Assembly (NCBI GenBank): GCA_034436155.1
Contig: DAOTVP010000021.1
Location: forward strand, 1-64,000
Direction of reading: 5' to 3'
From: GCA-2794515 sp034436155
GTDB lineage: Bacteria; Chloroflexota; Anaerolineae; Aggregatilineales; Phototrophicaceae
DNA: 64,000 nt
The notes under the pieces are model-generated. The model was given only the letters and a program-made list of their open reading frames with translations, did not search any database and was not told the origin of the DNA. Positions 16,408 through 26,134 of this stretch are shown one piece after another; the first letter of the stretch is position 1, and each line of letters begins with the position of its first letter. Made by a program: the position numbers and the translations under genes.

Positions 16408-18000
16408 ATGGCGTGGTATCACAACGCAATTTTTTATGAACTATATCCCCGCGCATTTATGGACGGCAACAACGATGGCTATGGCGACTTTATCGGCTTG
16501 CGCGATAAGCTCGATTATCTCAAATGGCTCGGCGTGGATTGCCTCTGGATAACCCCCATCTTCCCGTCCCCCTTGCGCGATGATGGTTATGATGTCGCCA
16601 GTTTTTATAGCATCGCGCCGATTTATGGGCTGATGGAAGATTTTATCCTCACCGTGCAGGCGATTAAAGCCAAAGGGATGCGCGTCATCCTCGATTTGGT
16701 GCTGAATCACACCTCCGACCAGCATCCATGGTTCCAAGAAGCCCGCCGAAGCAAAGACTCGCCATTTCGGGATTATTACGTCTGGTCAGAAACGCCAGAT
16801 AAGTATCAAGAGGCGCGAATCATCTTTTTAGATACCGAAGAATCGAATTGGGCGTATGGGGAGATGACAGGTGAATATTATTGGCATCGATTTTATAGCC
16901 ATCAGCCCGATTTGAATTATGATAATCCCAAAGTCCACGAAGAAATGTTGAATATCGCCCGTTTTTGGTTGAAATTGGGTGTGGATGGTTTCCGTGTGGA
17001 TGCCGTCCCGTATTTATATGAGCGCGAAGGGACGAATTGCGAAAATCTGCCCGAAACGCACGATTTCATCAAAAAACTCCGCAAAATGGTAGATGAAGAA
17101 TTTCCGGGCGCGTTGCTCCTCGCCGAAGCCAATCAATGGGCGCACGATTTATTACCCTATTTTGGCGATGGTGATGGTGATGAATTTCAGATGTGTTTTC
17201 ACTTTCCCGTCATGCCCCGTTTGTATATGGCGCTCGCCAAAAAAGACCGCACCAGCGTGGTAGACATCCTCAAAAACACGCCTAAAATCCCTAAAAATTG
17301 CCAATGGGCGACCTTTTTACGCAACCACGATGAACTCACGCTCGAAATGGTCACAGAAGAAGATCGTCAATTCATGTGGGATTTTTATGCGCCCGATATG
17401 CGCCAACGCCTGAATTTGGGCATCCGCCGTCGGCTTGCGCCCCTGATGGATAACGACCGCCGTAAAATTGAATTGCTCCATTCGCTTTTATTAACACTGC
17501 CCGGCGCGCCTGTGTTGTATTATGGCGATGAAATCGGCATGGGCGATAATATCGCGCTGTTCGATAGAAATGGTGTCCGCACGCCGATGCAATGGTCAGC
17601 CGATGAAAACGGGGGCTTTTCGCGTGCGCCCATCGAGAATTTATATGCCCCGCCGATTATGGGTCCTGAATATGGGTTTAGCACCGTCAATGTCGAATCA
17701 CAACTTGCCGACCCCACCTCGTTACTCAACACATTGCAACGCATGATTACCACGCGCAAAGCCGAATCCTGTTTTGGTGATGGTGAACTCATCTGGCTTG
17801 AAGAGCTACCCGTCTCGACTCTGTGCTTTTGGCGACAAGATGCCAATAGTCGCCTATTGATACAACACAATTTATCGGATGAATCGATTGTTATCCCCAT
17901 GCCTGCGGGCAAATTCAAAGATATCCTCACGGGGGAAGTCGCAGAAGGGCAGGTGACGCTCGCGCCCTATGGCTATCACTGGTTTAAGCCACTGCAATAA
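16408..18000 (+). CDS. treS: Trehalose synthase / GH13 alpha-glucosyltransferase
   Basis: A GH13 enzyme of 530 residues that most resembles TreS, which interconverts maltose and trehalose. Seen: the opening IFYELYPRAFMDGNNDGYGD, the GYDVASFYSIAPIYG loop, VLNHTSDQHPWFQ, the catalytic nucleophile Asp in DGFRVDAVP, the acid Glu in LLAEANQW and the transition-state Asp in FLRNHDEL. The length matches single-domain TreS without the maltokinase fusion. The ribosome binding site AAAGGA is 8 bases ahead of the ATG. It probably makes trehalose for osmotic or desiccation protection. Confidence 0.88.
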   Translation: MAWYHNAIFYELYPRAFMDGNNDGYGDFIGLRDKLDYLKWLGVDCLWITPIFPSPLRDDGYDVASFYSIAPIYGLMEDFILTVQAIKAKGMRVILDLVLNHTSDQHPWFQEARRSKDSPFRDYYVWSETPDKYQEARIIFLDTEESNWAYGEMTGEYYWHRFYSHQPDLNYDNPKVHEEMLNIARFWLKLGVDGFRVDAVPYLYEREGTNCENLPETHDFIKKLRKMVDEEFPGALLLAEANQWAHDLLPYFGDGDGDEFQMCFHFPVMPRLYMALAKKDRTSVVDILKNTPKIPKNCQWATFLRNHDELTLEMVTEEDRQFMWDFYAPDMRQRLNLGIRRRLAPLMDNDRRKIELLHSLLLTLPGAPVLYYGDEIGMGDNIALFDRNGVRTPMQWSADENGGFSRAPIENLYAPPIMGPEYGFSTVNVESQLADPTSLLNTLQRMITTRKAESCFGDGELIWLEELPVSTLCFWRQDANSRLLIQHNLSDESIVIPMPAGKFKDILTGEVAEGQVTLAPYGYHWFKPLQ

Positions 18001-18111
18001 TACGTTTTGTGGTTGTTTATGACGGTGGATAGGATATACCCTACATACCCCTAGAAATTGGGGTAATGTCTCGTCATCACAAAAAATTGGAAAATTCTTA
18101 ACACAATCTGC

Positions 18112-18140
18112 TTGACAAAATTGTTAAATGGGTGTTAAAT
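18112..18140 (+). promoter_or_regulatory. Candidate sigma-A promoter
   Basis: A perfect -35 hexamer TTGACA at 18112-18117 is followed after exactly 17 bases by TTAAAT at 18135-18140, a 4/6 match to TATAAT. Transcription would start near 18147 and run into a hairpin (next entry) before the gene at 18242. Confidence 0.55.
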
Positions 18141-18147
18141 AAGGTTT

Positions 18148-18178
18148 AAGAGTGAGGTAGTTATCCCCACTCTTTTTT
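18148..18178 (+). terminator. Terminator-like hairpin with T-run
   Basis: A 7-bp stem, AAGAGTG / CACTCTT, possibly extended by GG/CC, is followed by a run of T. It could be the terminator of the trehalose synthase transcript. It sits exactly where transcription from the promoter at 18112 should begin, so it may also act as an attenuator or mRNA-stability hairpin for the gene at 18242. Confidence 0.5.
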
Positions 18179-18241
18179 CATCTATCGTTAACACTCAGAT
18201 GCGACTATTCACCGCATCATGTATCAAAAAGGAGGCGCAGA

Positions 18242-18691
18242 ATGAATACTGCAAATGCTCGTACGATTTTAGCCGAAACTGCCCGCCTCGTGGAACTGAC
18301 GGCAATTTTTCAAGCCCGCTATGGCAAAAATTATCGGATTTCTGCCACTAGCCCCAAAGACGCATGGACATTACACAATGCCATTTTAGATACCCAACAC
18401 ATCATCGCGCACTTGCTCGATCCCAATATCATCGAAAATCCACACAGCCGTTACGGAAAATGGTGGGAACGTCACGATGTGATGGAAGCGAGTATGGCGC
18501 AACAACTCATCACCGAAGTCGCGCATCTGATTGCGGTGGTTGCCCATTACGAAGCCAACGAACAAGATGGCAAAGCCACCTGGTCGCACGCCCTCACCAC
18601 CACCCAATGCGCCATTGCCGGTATGTTGCATCCTCAAGCCTTCGTCATCTCTGGTGCATTAACCCCAGAAGCCCAACGCAACGCCAGCTAA
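18242..18691 (+). CDS. Conserved-looking small soluble protein, unknown function
   Basis: A 149-residue protein preceded by a strong AAGGAGG site. It is rich in His and Ala, mostly helical, has no signal peptide or membrane helix, and has two similar halves: the segments WTLHNAILDTQHIIAHLLDP and WSHALTTTQCAIAGMLHP look like an internal duplication. I do not recognise a family. It is a single-gene transcript, with its own candidate promoter at 18112 and a strong terminator at 18736. Confidence 0.65.
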   Translation: MNTANARTILAETARLVELTAIFQARYGKNYRISATSPKDAWTLHNAILDTQHIIAHLLDPNIIENPHSRYGKWWERHDVMEASMAQQLITEVAHLIAVVAHYEANEQDGKATWSHALTTTQCAIAGMLHPQAFVISGALTPEAQRNAS

Positions 18692-18735
18692 AACCCAAAG
18701 GATGTTTATGAGTCTGTATGATACAGCCTACTGAA

Positions 18736-18763
18736 AAAGCGAGCCAACCAGCTCGCTTTTTTT
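18736..18763. terminator. Bidirectional intrinsic terminator
   Basis: A 9-bp stem, AAAGCGAGC / GCTCGCTTT, with a CAACCA loop, preceded by A-residues and followed by seven or more T. It serves the gene at 18242 and the convergent murJ, which ends at 18773. Confidence 0.85.
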
Positions 18764-18772
18764 GATTCTGCT

Positions 18773-20431
18773 TTACCCCCGTCCGCGAATTTTTTGCACC
18801 AGCCAGCGCAATTCTTCGAGTTTGAGCATCCACGCCAATATCAAAAATATGCCAACCGATAGCCCGCCTGATGCCATCAGCAACAAGCCCTCGCGGATGA
18901 AGCCATCTGTACCGATCCAAGCCGTGAAAATGGGCAAGCTGACCGCGCCGATGATTCCCATACCGCCCGCGGCGACCAACGTCTTGACGAAGGTGATGCC
19001 CAATCGTTGACCGCGAATCCCGCCCAACTTAGGGAATAGTAAAATCGCGCTGATTCCTGCATGTAAAATGTGTTTGATGCTATCGGCGATCATCAGGCTC
19101 AACAAGCCGAAACGATCGACTAAGACCACCGAGACTATCATATACACCACCAGACAGAATAACCCAATCAACGCGGGTGTGAGCGTATCTTGGCGGGCGT
19201 AAAACGCATACACCAACAACAAATCCAGCGCCGCGAAGGGCAAGCCGATGAGATACACATGCAACACAGTAGATGTCATCTCGGTATCGGCAGATGTGAA
19301 CGCGCCATGTTGAAACAACAGGGCGATAATCGGCCTTCCTAGCACGAATAAGCCAATCGCCGCAGGCATGATGAGCGCGAAAGTGAGCCGTAAGCCCAAC
19401 CCCAACGAACTGACGAAGGCACGATTATTCTCATCGCTAAAATCTTTTCTGTTGATAATCAGCGCCGCTTGCCGTGAGAGGGTTGGCAAAATGGCGATGC
19501 TGATGGCGGTGGCGACCAACCCCTGCGGAAATTGTATGAGGGTGGTGGCGAGTTCCATATAATTGATGCTTGAATCGCCTGTGCGACTAGCGAGGTTATA
19601 ACTGAATGGGCGGATGACTAGCGTATCCATGATGAGCGAAAACATGACGGGCAAATAGAGCCAACCGATTTTTTTCAGCGCGGGGTGGCGTAAAATCAGC
19701 CGATAACGGGCTTGATTGCCCCATAATCCAGGGACTTGCAGGAGCATTTGCGCGATACCGCCAATCAGCCAACCGAAAGCAATCACGCTAATCCCGCTAT
19801 CGGGGCGTGCCATGACCCATTGCGGGGCGTTATCTACCCACTGCATCGTCAGGGCAGGGGGCGGGGTGAAAATCAACGCAACCAATACAATCGAGCCGTT
19901 AAAAACGGTGGTCGCAAACGCGGGGTAGGTGAACACATGCAAGGCATACAACGCGCCACTGAGGACGGCGAATATCGCCATGAATATCAGGGTAGGGGAT
20001 GTGATGCGGAGCAAATCCACCGCAACCGCTTGGATTTCTGGCGAATAACCGCCACCAAAAATCTCGACTGCCAATGGTGCGCCCAATTGCAACGCGATGA
20101 CCAACACCGACATGCCAATCACCACCATATTGAGCAATGCCGAGAGCAAGCGCCAAAATTCGGCTTTGCCCTGTTTGGCAAAAATTTCGCTCAGGACGGG
20201 GATAATCGCGCCATTCACATGCCCCGCGATGAGCAGGTCATAGGCACTTTTGGGGATGAGGATCGCCACGCGCAAGGCGCTGGCGACCCCGCTCGCGCCG
20301 AATAAATTGGTGATGACCACCTCGCGCAATAATCCCAACACGCGACTGGTGATATTCCCCAATGCCAAAACGCCCGTCGCTTTGGCGAAACGGGTCTCTG
20401 TAAGTTGTTGCGATTCGATGACTTCGCTCAT
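18773..20431 (-). CDS. murJ: Lipid II flippase MurJ
   Basis: A MATE/MOP-superfamily flippase that moves the peptidoglycan precursor lipid II across the membrane. The protein has 552 residues and about 14 hydrophobic segments. Family sequence near the N-terminus includes NITSRVLGLLREVVITNLFG and AYDLLIAGHVNGAIIPVLSE. The cationic central cavity region includes RPFSYNLASR, and QFPQGLVATAISIAILPTLS matches the conserved MurJ core. Its ATG overlaps the stop of the nucleotidyltransferase gene upstream (ATGA), so the two are co-translated. Confidence 0.93.
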   Translation of the reverse strand: MSEVIESQQLTETRFAKATGVLALGNITSRVLGLLREVVITNLFGASGVASALRVAILIPKSAYDLLIAGHVNGAIIPVLSEIFAKQGKAEFWRLLSALLNMVVIGMSVLVIALQLGAPLAVEIFGGGYSPEIQAVAVDLLRITSPTLIFMAIFAVLSGALYALHVFTYPAFATTVFNGSIVLVALIFTPPPALTMQWVDNAPQWVMARPDSGISVIAFGWLIGGIAQMLLQVPGLWGNQARYRLILRHPALKKIGWLYLPVMFSLIMDTLVIRPFSYNLASRTGDSSINYMELATTLIQFPQGLVATAISIAILPTLSRQAALIINRKDFSDENNRAFVSSLGLGLRLTFALIMPAAIGLFVLGRPIIALLFQHGAFTSADTEMTSTVLHVYLIGLPFAALDLLLVYAFYARQDTLTPALIGLFCLVVYMIVSVVLVDRFGLLSLMIADSIKHILHAGISAILLFPKLGGIRGQRLGITFVKTLVAAGGMGIIGAVSLPIFTAWIGTDGFIREGLLLMASGGLSVGIFLILAWMLKLEELRWLVQKIRGRG

Positions 20432-20901
20432 GGTAGCTCTTTGATACGGGCGATGAGGGCGCTGGTACTGCGTTCTGGCACGAGGTCTATCAGCACCACC
20501 TGACCGCCATACGACTCGACCAAACCGCGTTCTGGTAACAGTTTATGATGATAATCGCCACCTTTGACGTAAATATCGGGGCGTAGTCTTTCGATTAAGC
20601 CGTTAGCGGTATCGTCTTCAAAGATGATGACCGCCGTCACAGGGATGAGGGATGCCAACAATCGCGCCCGTTCTTGGGCGGGGATAATCGGACGACCCAC
20701 ACCCTTGAGCCGTGAGGTGCTATCATCGCCGTTTAAGCCCAAAAAAAGCGCATCGCCCAATGCCCGCGCCTGTTCGAGATAGTCTAAATGCCCCACATGG
20801 AGCAGGTCAAAATGTCCGTTGGTGAATACAAGGCGCTGGTGCGATTGTCGCATGATTTCGCGCCGTTCTAATGCCTGTGTGAGTGTTAAAATATCGCCCA
20901 A
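20428..20901 (-). CDS. rfaE2: RfaE2/HldE-C-like sugar-phosphate nucleotidyltransferase
   Basis: A cytidylyltransferase-fold enzyme resembling the adenylyltransferase half of HldE, which activates heptose-1-phosphate to ADP-heptose. Motifs: the nucleotide-binding FTNGHFDLLHVGHLDYLEQA with its HxGH signature, KGVGRPIIP, VKGGDYHHK, and the final PERSTSALI. Start: TTG 20901 has AGGGG 5 bases upstream and gives the family's usual 20-25 residues before FTNG. The ATGs at 20961 and 20991 have no ribosome binding site, and the one at 20991 would overlap the divergent sat gene. The true sugar is unknown. Confidence 0.82.
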   Translation of the reverse strand: MGDILTLTQALERREIMRQSHQRLVFTNGHFDLLHVGHLDYLEQARALGDALFLGLNGDDSTSRLKGVGRPIIPAQERARLLASLIPVTAVIIFEDDTANGLIERLRPDIYVKGGDYHHKLLPERGLVESYGGQVVLIDLVPERSTSALIARIKELP

Positions 20902-20977
20902 AATATCCCCTATCCTATCTGTCAGATTTGGATTATCATGCAACTCGCATAATATCAACATGTTCAAAGGTAAATCA

Positions 20978-22681
20978 ATGACACAGCTCATTTCTCCCTA
21001 TGGTAACACACTTGTTAATTTGCTGGTATCACCAGACCAACTCGCAGAAAAAACTGCCCATGCAAAAACATTGCCCGTTGTGAATTTATCGGCACGGGCG
21101 TTATGCGATTTTGAATTATTGGCGACAGGTGCGTTTTCGCCATTGACCCGTTTCATGAACAAAGCCGATTTTGAAGCGGTGGTACACACCATGCGCCTCG
21201 CCGACGGCACGTTGTTCCCCATACCAATTACGTTACCCGTCCCCGATAACGCCAACCTAACGCTCGATAGCGAGGTGGCGTTGGCGGATGAACGCAATAA
21301 TTTGCTGGCGATTATGCGCCTCGAAGAATTATACACATGGGATTACGAGACCACCGCCCGCGAGGTATTCGGCACGCTCGACACCCGTCACCCGATTGTC
21401 GCCGAGATGACGCGCTGGCATAAATGGTTCGCATCGGGCGCGTTAGAAGTCCTCAGCCTGCCCAAGCATTACGATTTTGTGCATTTGCGCCGTACTCCTG
21501 CCGAAGTCCGTGCCGAACTCGCCGCATTTGGCAAATCCAACGTGGTCGCATTCCAAACGCGCAACCCCTTACATCGCGCTCACGAAGAATTGACCAAACG
21601 CGCCGCCCGTTCCATAGACGGCACGTTGTTGTTGCATCCTGTGGTTGGCATGACCAAACCGGGCGATGTTGACCATTACACCCGCGTGCGGACGTACCGC
21701 GCCTTAGTCGAAAATCATTATCAACCCAAAGAGGTGTTGTTATCGCTCCTCAATTTAGCCATGCGGATGGGCGGACCGCGGGAGGCGGTTTGGCACGCCA
21801 TCATCCGCCGTAATCACGGTGCGAATCACTTCATCGTCGGGCGTGACCACGCCGGACCGGGCAACGATTCGACAGGCAAACCGTTTTACGGTCCGTATGA
21901 TGCTCAGGAATTGGTATCGCAATTTGCCGATGAAATCGGCGTGAAGATGATCCCGTTCAAAGAATTGGTCTATCTGGCAGAAGAAAATCGCTACGAAGAA
22001 GAGGACAAAGTGCCAGCAGGCGCAACCGTGAAAAAAATCTCTGGCACGCAAGTGCGCGAAGATTATCTGGGCAAGGGGGTGCAGTTGCCCGCGTGGTTCA
22101 CGCATAAAGAAGTGGCAGAAGTGTTGGCAGAAAGTTACCCGCCCTTGCACCGTCAGGGCTTTGTGGTGTGGTTTACGGGGTTAAGCGGGTCTGGAAAATC
22201 CACCACCGCCGAAATTTTTTCGGTGTTGTTGCTGGAACACGGTCGCCAAGCCACCATGTTGGATGGGGATGTTGTCCGTCAACACCTCTCCAAAGGGCTG
22301 GGATTCAGCGCAGAAGACCGCGATACCAACATCCGCCGTATCGGATTTGTCGCCAGTGAAATTGCGCGTCATGGCGGGGCGGTGATATGCGCGGCGATTA
22401 GCCCGTATCGTGCCACTCGTGACGAAGTGCGGGCGATGGTCGGCGAAAATTTCATCGAAGTGTTCGTGGATACGCCGATTGAAGTGTGTGAAGAGCGCGA
22501 CATCAAAGGCATGTATGCCAAAGCGCGTCGTGGTGAAATCAAAGGATTCACAGGCGTGGATGACCCATACGAAGCCCCACTCAAACCCGAAGTCGTGTTG
22601 ACCACCACCGACCATACCCCCGAACAAAACGCGCATAAACTCATCGCCTATCTGCGCTCACGCGGATTTTTGCATGGGTGA
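20978..22681 (+). CDS. sat: Bifunctional sulfate adenylyltransferase / APS kinase
   Basis: Activates sulfate to APS and then phosphorylates it to PAPS. The protein has 567 residues. The N-terminal ATP sulfurylase (to about residue 390) has QTRNPLHRAHEE, HPVVGMTKPGDVDH and FIVGRDHAGPG. The C-terminal APS kinase has Walker A GLSGSGKSTTAE, DGDVVRQHLSKGLGFS and ISPYRATRDEVR. Both sets of catalytic motifs look complete. The ATG at 20978 has AAAGG 7 bases upstream; in-frame starts from 20819 would overlap the divergent gene. No other sulfate-assimilation gene lies nearby. Confidence 0.95.
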   Translation: MTQLISPYGNTLVNLLVSPDQLAEKTAHAKTLPVVNLSARALCDFELLATGAFSPLTRFMNKADFEAVVHTMRLADGTLFPIPITLPVPDNANLTLDSEVALADERNNLLAIMRLEELYTWDYETTAREVFGTLDTRHPIVAEMTRWHKWFASGALEVLSLPKHYDFVHLRRTPAEVRAELAAFGKSNVVAFQTRNPLHRAHEELTKRAARSIDGTLLLHPVVGMTKPGDVDHYTRVRTYRALVENHYQPKEVLLSLLNLAMRMGGPREAVWHAIIRRNHGANHFIVGRDHAGPGNDSTGKPFYGPYDAQELVSQFADEIGVKMIPFKELVYLAEENRYEEEDKVPAGATVKKISGTQVREDYLGKGVQLPAWFTHKEVAEVLAESYPPLHRQGFVVWFTGLSGSGKSTTAEIFSVLLLEHGRQATMLDGDVVRQHLSKGLGFSAEDRDTNIRRIGFVASEIARHGGAVICAAISPYRATRDEVRAMVGENFIEVFVDTPIEVCEERDIKGMYAKARRGEIKGFTGVDDPYEAPLKPEVVLTTTDHTPEQNAHKLIAYLRSRGFLHG

Positions 22682-22712
22682 TGCGTCATAAAACATGGTA
22701 TAAAGTATAGCA

Positions 22713-22813
22713 GTGGACGACATACGCCCTATGGGCTAGTCGTCCATTACACGAAGCCTAGTTTGCGGGATGTAATGGCTGACTAGAGGCTTCAGCCTCG
22801 TATGTCAGCCACA
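22713..22813. repeat. REP-like paired-hairpin element, copy A
   Basis: Two hairpins lie between the convergent ends of sat and manA. The first, at 22713-22747, opens GTGGACGACATACGCC and closes GGGCTAGTCGTCCA. The second, at 22776-22813, opens TGGCTGACTAGAGGC and closes GCCTCGTATGTCAGCCACA. Each has a 3-base bulge containing ATA on one arm, and the second is the inverted form of the first. Matching copies lie at 43931 and 61458, with relatives at 34440 and 58102. Confidence 0.8.
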
Positions 22814-22831
22814 AAATGTTGGATAAATTGA

Positions 22832-23788
22832 TTACCACGCCACCAACATCTTGCCGTCACCCGTCACCGTATATGTCCCCACACAGGCGGGGATGAGCGC
22901 CGTCTTGCCTAAACCCAGCGCATAATCATTCCCATCGGCATGAATGGTCAGATTTCCGCCGATATTGGTGATGCCATGAAAGGTCGTGCCACCTGTATCC
23001 AATCGAGTAGGGGAGTCGGATTTGACCTGATAAAACAGCGTGTGGAAAAAATCCGTTTCGAGCATGGGCGCGTTATCGCCGTCTAACGGCGTATGCGTAA
23101 TGACAGGCAAGCTGGATAAATTCGAGACTTTTACCCCTTTTTCGATGTGTAACGGGCGTGGCGTGCCGTCTAAATCCATCCGTCCCCAATCGTATAGACG
23201 ATAGGTTGTATCGGATGATTGTTGCACCTCGTATAACACGATGCCCGGTCCAATGGCGTGGATGGTGTTGGCGGGCATGAATAACACATCCCCTGCTTTG
23301 ACGGGCGTATACACCAATAACGATTCGAGCGTGTTATCCGCGATTGCCTGCTTGACTGCCTCGCGGGGGGTGTTGGGCGTGATTCCTATCACCAATTTGG
23401 CATCGGGTTCGGCATGGAGGATAATCCACGCCTCGGTTTTGCCACGCGGTTCACCTTCTAACTCTGCCGCTTGTTCATCATTCGGATGCACCTGAACGGA
23501 TAACCAATCTTCGGCGTGTATAAATTTAACCAACAACGGAAAGCCTTGCGTGGTATCGTAAGGTTTACCGAGTAGGGCATCTGGAAATTGGCGCAACAGG
23601 TCGCCAACTGTCTGACCCGCATATGCGCCATTATTGATGACACATTCGTCATGCAATTCCCATGCTTCGCCGTATGGCTCATCGGTCGGTAACGATTTAT
23701 TCAGGACGGTGTGCAATTTGCGCCCGCCCCATACTTTGACGAGCAAACGCGATTCGAGTAACAATGGGTATAACGCTGGTGTGGTCAT
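22832..23788 (-). CDS. manA: Mannose-6-phosphate isomerase, class I
   Basis: Interconverts fructose-6-phosphate and mannose-6-phosphate, feeding GDP-mannose for polysaccharides. The type I cupin metal site is visible: VQVHPNDEQA, then KTEAWIIL, and the later VLFMPANTIHAIGPGIVLYE with the conserved His and the Gly-Pro-Gly turn. It is 319 residues long, as for short Bacillus-type ManA. Start: ATG 23788 has AAGGA 8 bases upstream. The longer frame from 23857 adds an Arg-rich stretch that looks non-coding. Confidence 0.9.
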   Translation of the reverse strand: MTTPALYPLLLESRLLVKVWGGRKLHTVLNKSLPTDEPYGEAWELHDECVINNGAYAGQTVGDLLRQFPDALLGKPYDTTQGFPLLVKFIHAEDWLSVQVHPNDEQAAELEGEPRGKTEAWIILHAEPDAKLVIGITPNTPREAVKQAIADNTLESLLVYTPVKAGDVLFMPANTIHAIGPGIVLYEVQQSSDTTYRLYDWGRMDLDGTPRPLHIEKGVKVSNLSSLPVITHTPLDGDNAPMLETDFFHTLFYQVKSDSPTRLDTGGTTFHGITNIGGNLTIHADGNDYALGLGKTALIPACVGTYTVTGDGKMLVAW

Positions 23789-23914
23789 AGATTTTATCCT
23801 TGTGATTAGGTACTCATTCAGCACGAATTTGTGACGAAATCGTAATCGTAGTCGCACTTATGCTTATAATACCCTATAATTCTGGTAGCATTTATCACCT
23901 ATTGGCAAGGCTGT

Positions 23915-26134
23915 ATGTCTGACGAATTTTTAGGAAAAACCATCGGCGGGTACGACATTATCGAGGTCATCGGGCAGGGTGGCATGTCGAGCGTGTATCG
24001 CGCCTTGCAACATTCGATGAATCGCATGGTGGCGCTCAAAATTTTGCCCCGTCATCTCATGCGCGATGCCACCTATATCGAGCGATTCAAGCGCGAGGTG
24101 AGCATCATCGCCAAACTTGAACATCGTAATATCGTCCCTGTGTATGATTATGGCGAACATGACGGACAGCCCTATATCGCCATGCGGTATATGGCGGGTG
24201 GCTCTGTTGATGATTTGCTCCAGAATGGGGCGATGGATGAGCGCAAAATTTTAGACATCCTGTATCAAATTGCGCCCGCACTCGATTACGCTCATAGCAA
24301 ACAGGTGCTTCATCGTGACCTCAAGCCGAGCAACATCTTGCTCGATGAAGCGGGTGGGGCATACATCACCGATTTTGGCATTGCCCGCGTGCTGAATGAA
24401 TCGGGCGATAAAATCACCACGCAGGGCGTTGTCGGCACACCCAGTTACATGAGTCCCGAACAAGCGCAGGGGCAGGTGTTGGATGGGCGTAGCGATGTGT
24501 ATTCATTGGCGGTGATGCTATTCGAGATGGCGACTGGTCGCCGTCCGTTTGAAAATGATACCCCCTATAGCATCGCCGTCATGCAAGTGACCACACCGCC
24601 ACCCAATCCGCGTAGCATCCGTAAAGAGATCAGCCCATCGCTAGAGGCAGTCATCCTCAAGGGGTTACGAAAAAAACGCGAAGACCGCTATCAAACTGCC
24701 GAAGAATTGTTGGCGGCGGTCGAAAAAGCGGTGGAACAACCGCTCCTCATCCAAGACGATACCCAACGCGGTGTCGCTTCGTCTATCCTGATGGATACCA
24801 CGCCATCGGAATTGTTGCCCCAAGAAAATACACCTGTCCGCGTGATTTTTAGCCCACCCTCGAATGCCCCTGTGATTTATGCCCCACCACAAGGTGGCTC
24901 ATCGGGCATGAGTGCGCCTGTGCGCCAAGCCCGATCGGGCAAACTCAAAAAACGCAAACCCCGTACCAATTGGGTCATCAGTTTGTTGTTGGGCAGTATC
25001 ATCGGTTGTGGCTTGTTGACCATCATCGCGGGTGTGGGATTTGTGATGTTGCGCGATTTACTCAATCCCGAATCATCCCCTGAAGCCATCACCCTCACGC
25101 CCGAAGCGACAACCGATGTATCTGCTCCCACGCGCCTTATCCCCACCCTAGACCCTACCAGCCAAGCCGCCCGCGATGCCATTTTAGGTGATGAGACCGA
25201 TGATTCACCCGTGTCGCTCACAGACGCATCGCCATTCATCACAGCGACCTATGCCCCTGTCGGCGTGCGTGAAGAGACCCCGTTTTCCCCTACCCTACCC
25301 GCCTTTTCGTTGGGGCAGGGGCAGTTGATTTATTTCGCACTGCGCGAGGAACGATATGACCTGTATCTATACCGTTTCGATACCAACACCGAAACCCGCC
25401 TGACGGTAGATAGCGCCCGCAATTCGTATCCTGTCGCCTCGCCTGATGGACGGTTTATCGCCTTTCAATCGGATAGGGATGGTGATTTTGAAATTTATGT
25501 CTTAGAAATCGCCACCAATGAAATCCGTCAATTGACCCATAATACCGTCAGCGACCGCTTGGCAACATGGTCGCCCGATGGCGAATGGGTGGCATATTCA
25601 TCCGATACCAACAACAACGGCGCTCATGATTTGTATCGTGTGCCTGCAACGGGTGGTGAACCCGAATTGTTGTATAGCGATGGCAACCGCAACAGTCATG
25701 CCCGTTATAGCAATAGCGGACGCTATATCGTGTTCACTACGGGGTCTGTCCTCGATGCGGATACGTGGGAAATCGCCATTTTGGATATTCAAACCCGCGC
25801 TGTCCGTTATCTGACTGATAACGATGTGAGCGACTCGTTCCCGTCTTTTAGCCCTGATGATAGCACCATCATTTATTCAAGTATCGGACGGGGTAATGGT
25901 GCAATTTACACCATCCCGTCTGATGGTGTCGGTTTTCCGACCTTGTTATACGATGGTGTTGGCTATGATTGGGGCGCGAGTTATAGCCCCGATGGGCGCT
26001 ATGTCGCTTTCACGGGCGAGATTCAAAACGAATCGCTGATTTATGTGATGAATAGCGATGGGAGCAATGTGCAACGCATCGCCACCATCAACGGATTTTA
26101 TCCGTCATGGATGCCCGTCCATGCCTCCTCATGA
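23915..26134 (+). CDS. Membrane Ser/Thr kinase with extracellular PD40 beta-propeller
   Basis: A 739-residue receptor-like kinase. Residues about 12-270 are a complete Hanks kinase (GQGGMSSVYRA, HRDLKPSNILLD, DFG, GTPSYMSPEQA). A Pro/Gly-rich basic stretch precedes one membrane helix near 354-378 (WVISLLLGSIIGCGLL). Outside the cell, a Thr/Pro-rich linker leads to about six PD40 blades (SPDGRFIAFQSDRDGDFEI, SPDGEWVAYSSD and further copies), forming a TolB-like propeller. The propeller probably senses a wall component or protein. The GntR gene starts inside its last codons, which suggests linked expression. Confidence 0.93.
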   Translation: MSDEFLGKTIGGYDIIEVIGQGGMSSVYRALQHSMNRMVALKILPRHLMRDATYIERFKREVSIIAKLEHRNIVPVYDYGEHDGQPYIAMRYMAGGSVDDLLQNGAMDERKILDILYQIAPALDYAHSKQVLHRDLKPSNILLDEAGGAYITDFGIARVLNESGDKITTQGVVGTPSYMSPEQAQGQVLDGRSDVYSLAVMLFEMATGRRPFENDTPYSIAVMQVTTPPPNPRSIRKEISPSLEAVILKGLRKKREDRYQTAEELLAAVEKAVEQPLLIQDDTQRGVASSILMDTTPSELLPQENTPVRVIFSPPSNAPVIYAPPQGGSSGMSAPVRQARSGKLKKRKPRTNWVISLLLGSIIGCGLLTIIAGVGFVMLRDLLNPESSPEAITLTPEATTDVSAPTRLIPTLDPTSQAARDAILGDETDDSPVSLTDASPFITATYAPVGVREETPFSPTLPAFSLGQGQLIYFALREERYDLYLYRFDTNTETRLTVDSARNSYPVASPDGRFIAFQSDRDGDFEIYVLEIATNEIRQLTHNTVSDRLATWSPDGEWVAYSSDTNNNGAHDLYRVPATGGEPELLYSDGNRNSHARYSNSGRYIVFTTGSVLDADTWEIAILDIQTRAVRYLTDNDVSDSFPSFSPDDSTIIYSSIGRGNGAIYTIPSDGVGFPTLLYDGVGYDWGASYSPDGRYVAFTGEIQNESLIYVMNSDGSNVQRIATINGFYPSWMPVHASS

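Noticed and set aside
20819..20977. Longer N-terminus for the Sat-CysC protein
   Set aside because: The extra 53 codons overlap the divergent nucleotidyltransferase gene and are Arg/Ser/Cys-rich. The ATG at 20978 has a proper ribosome binding site and fits the family start.
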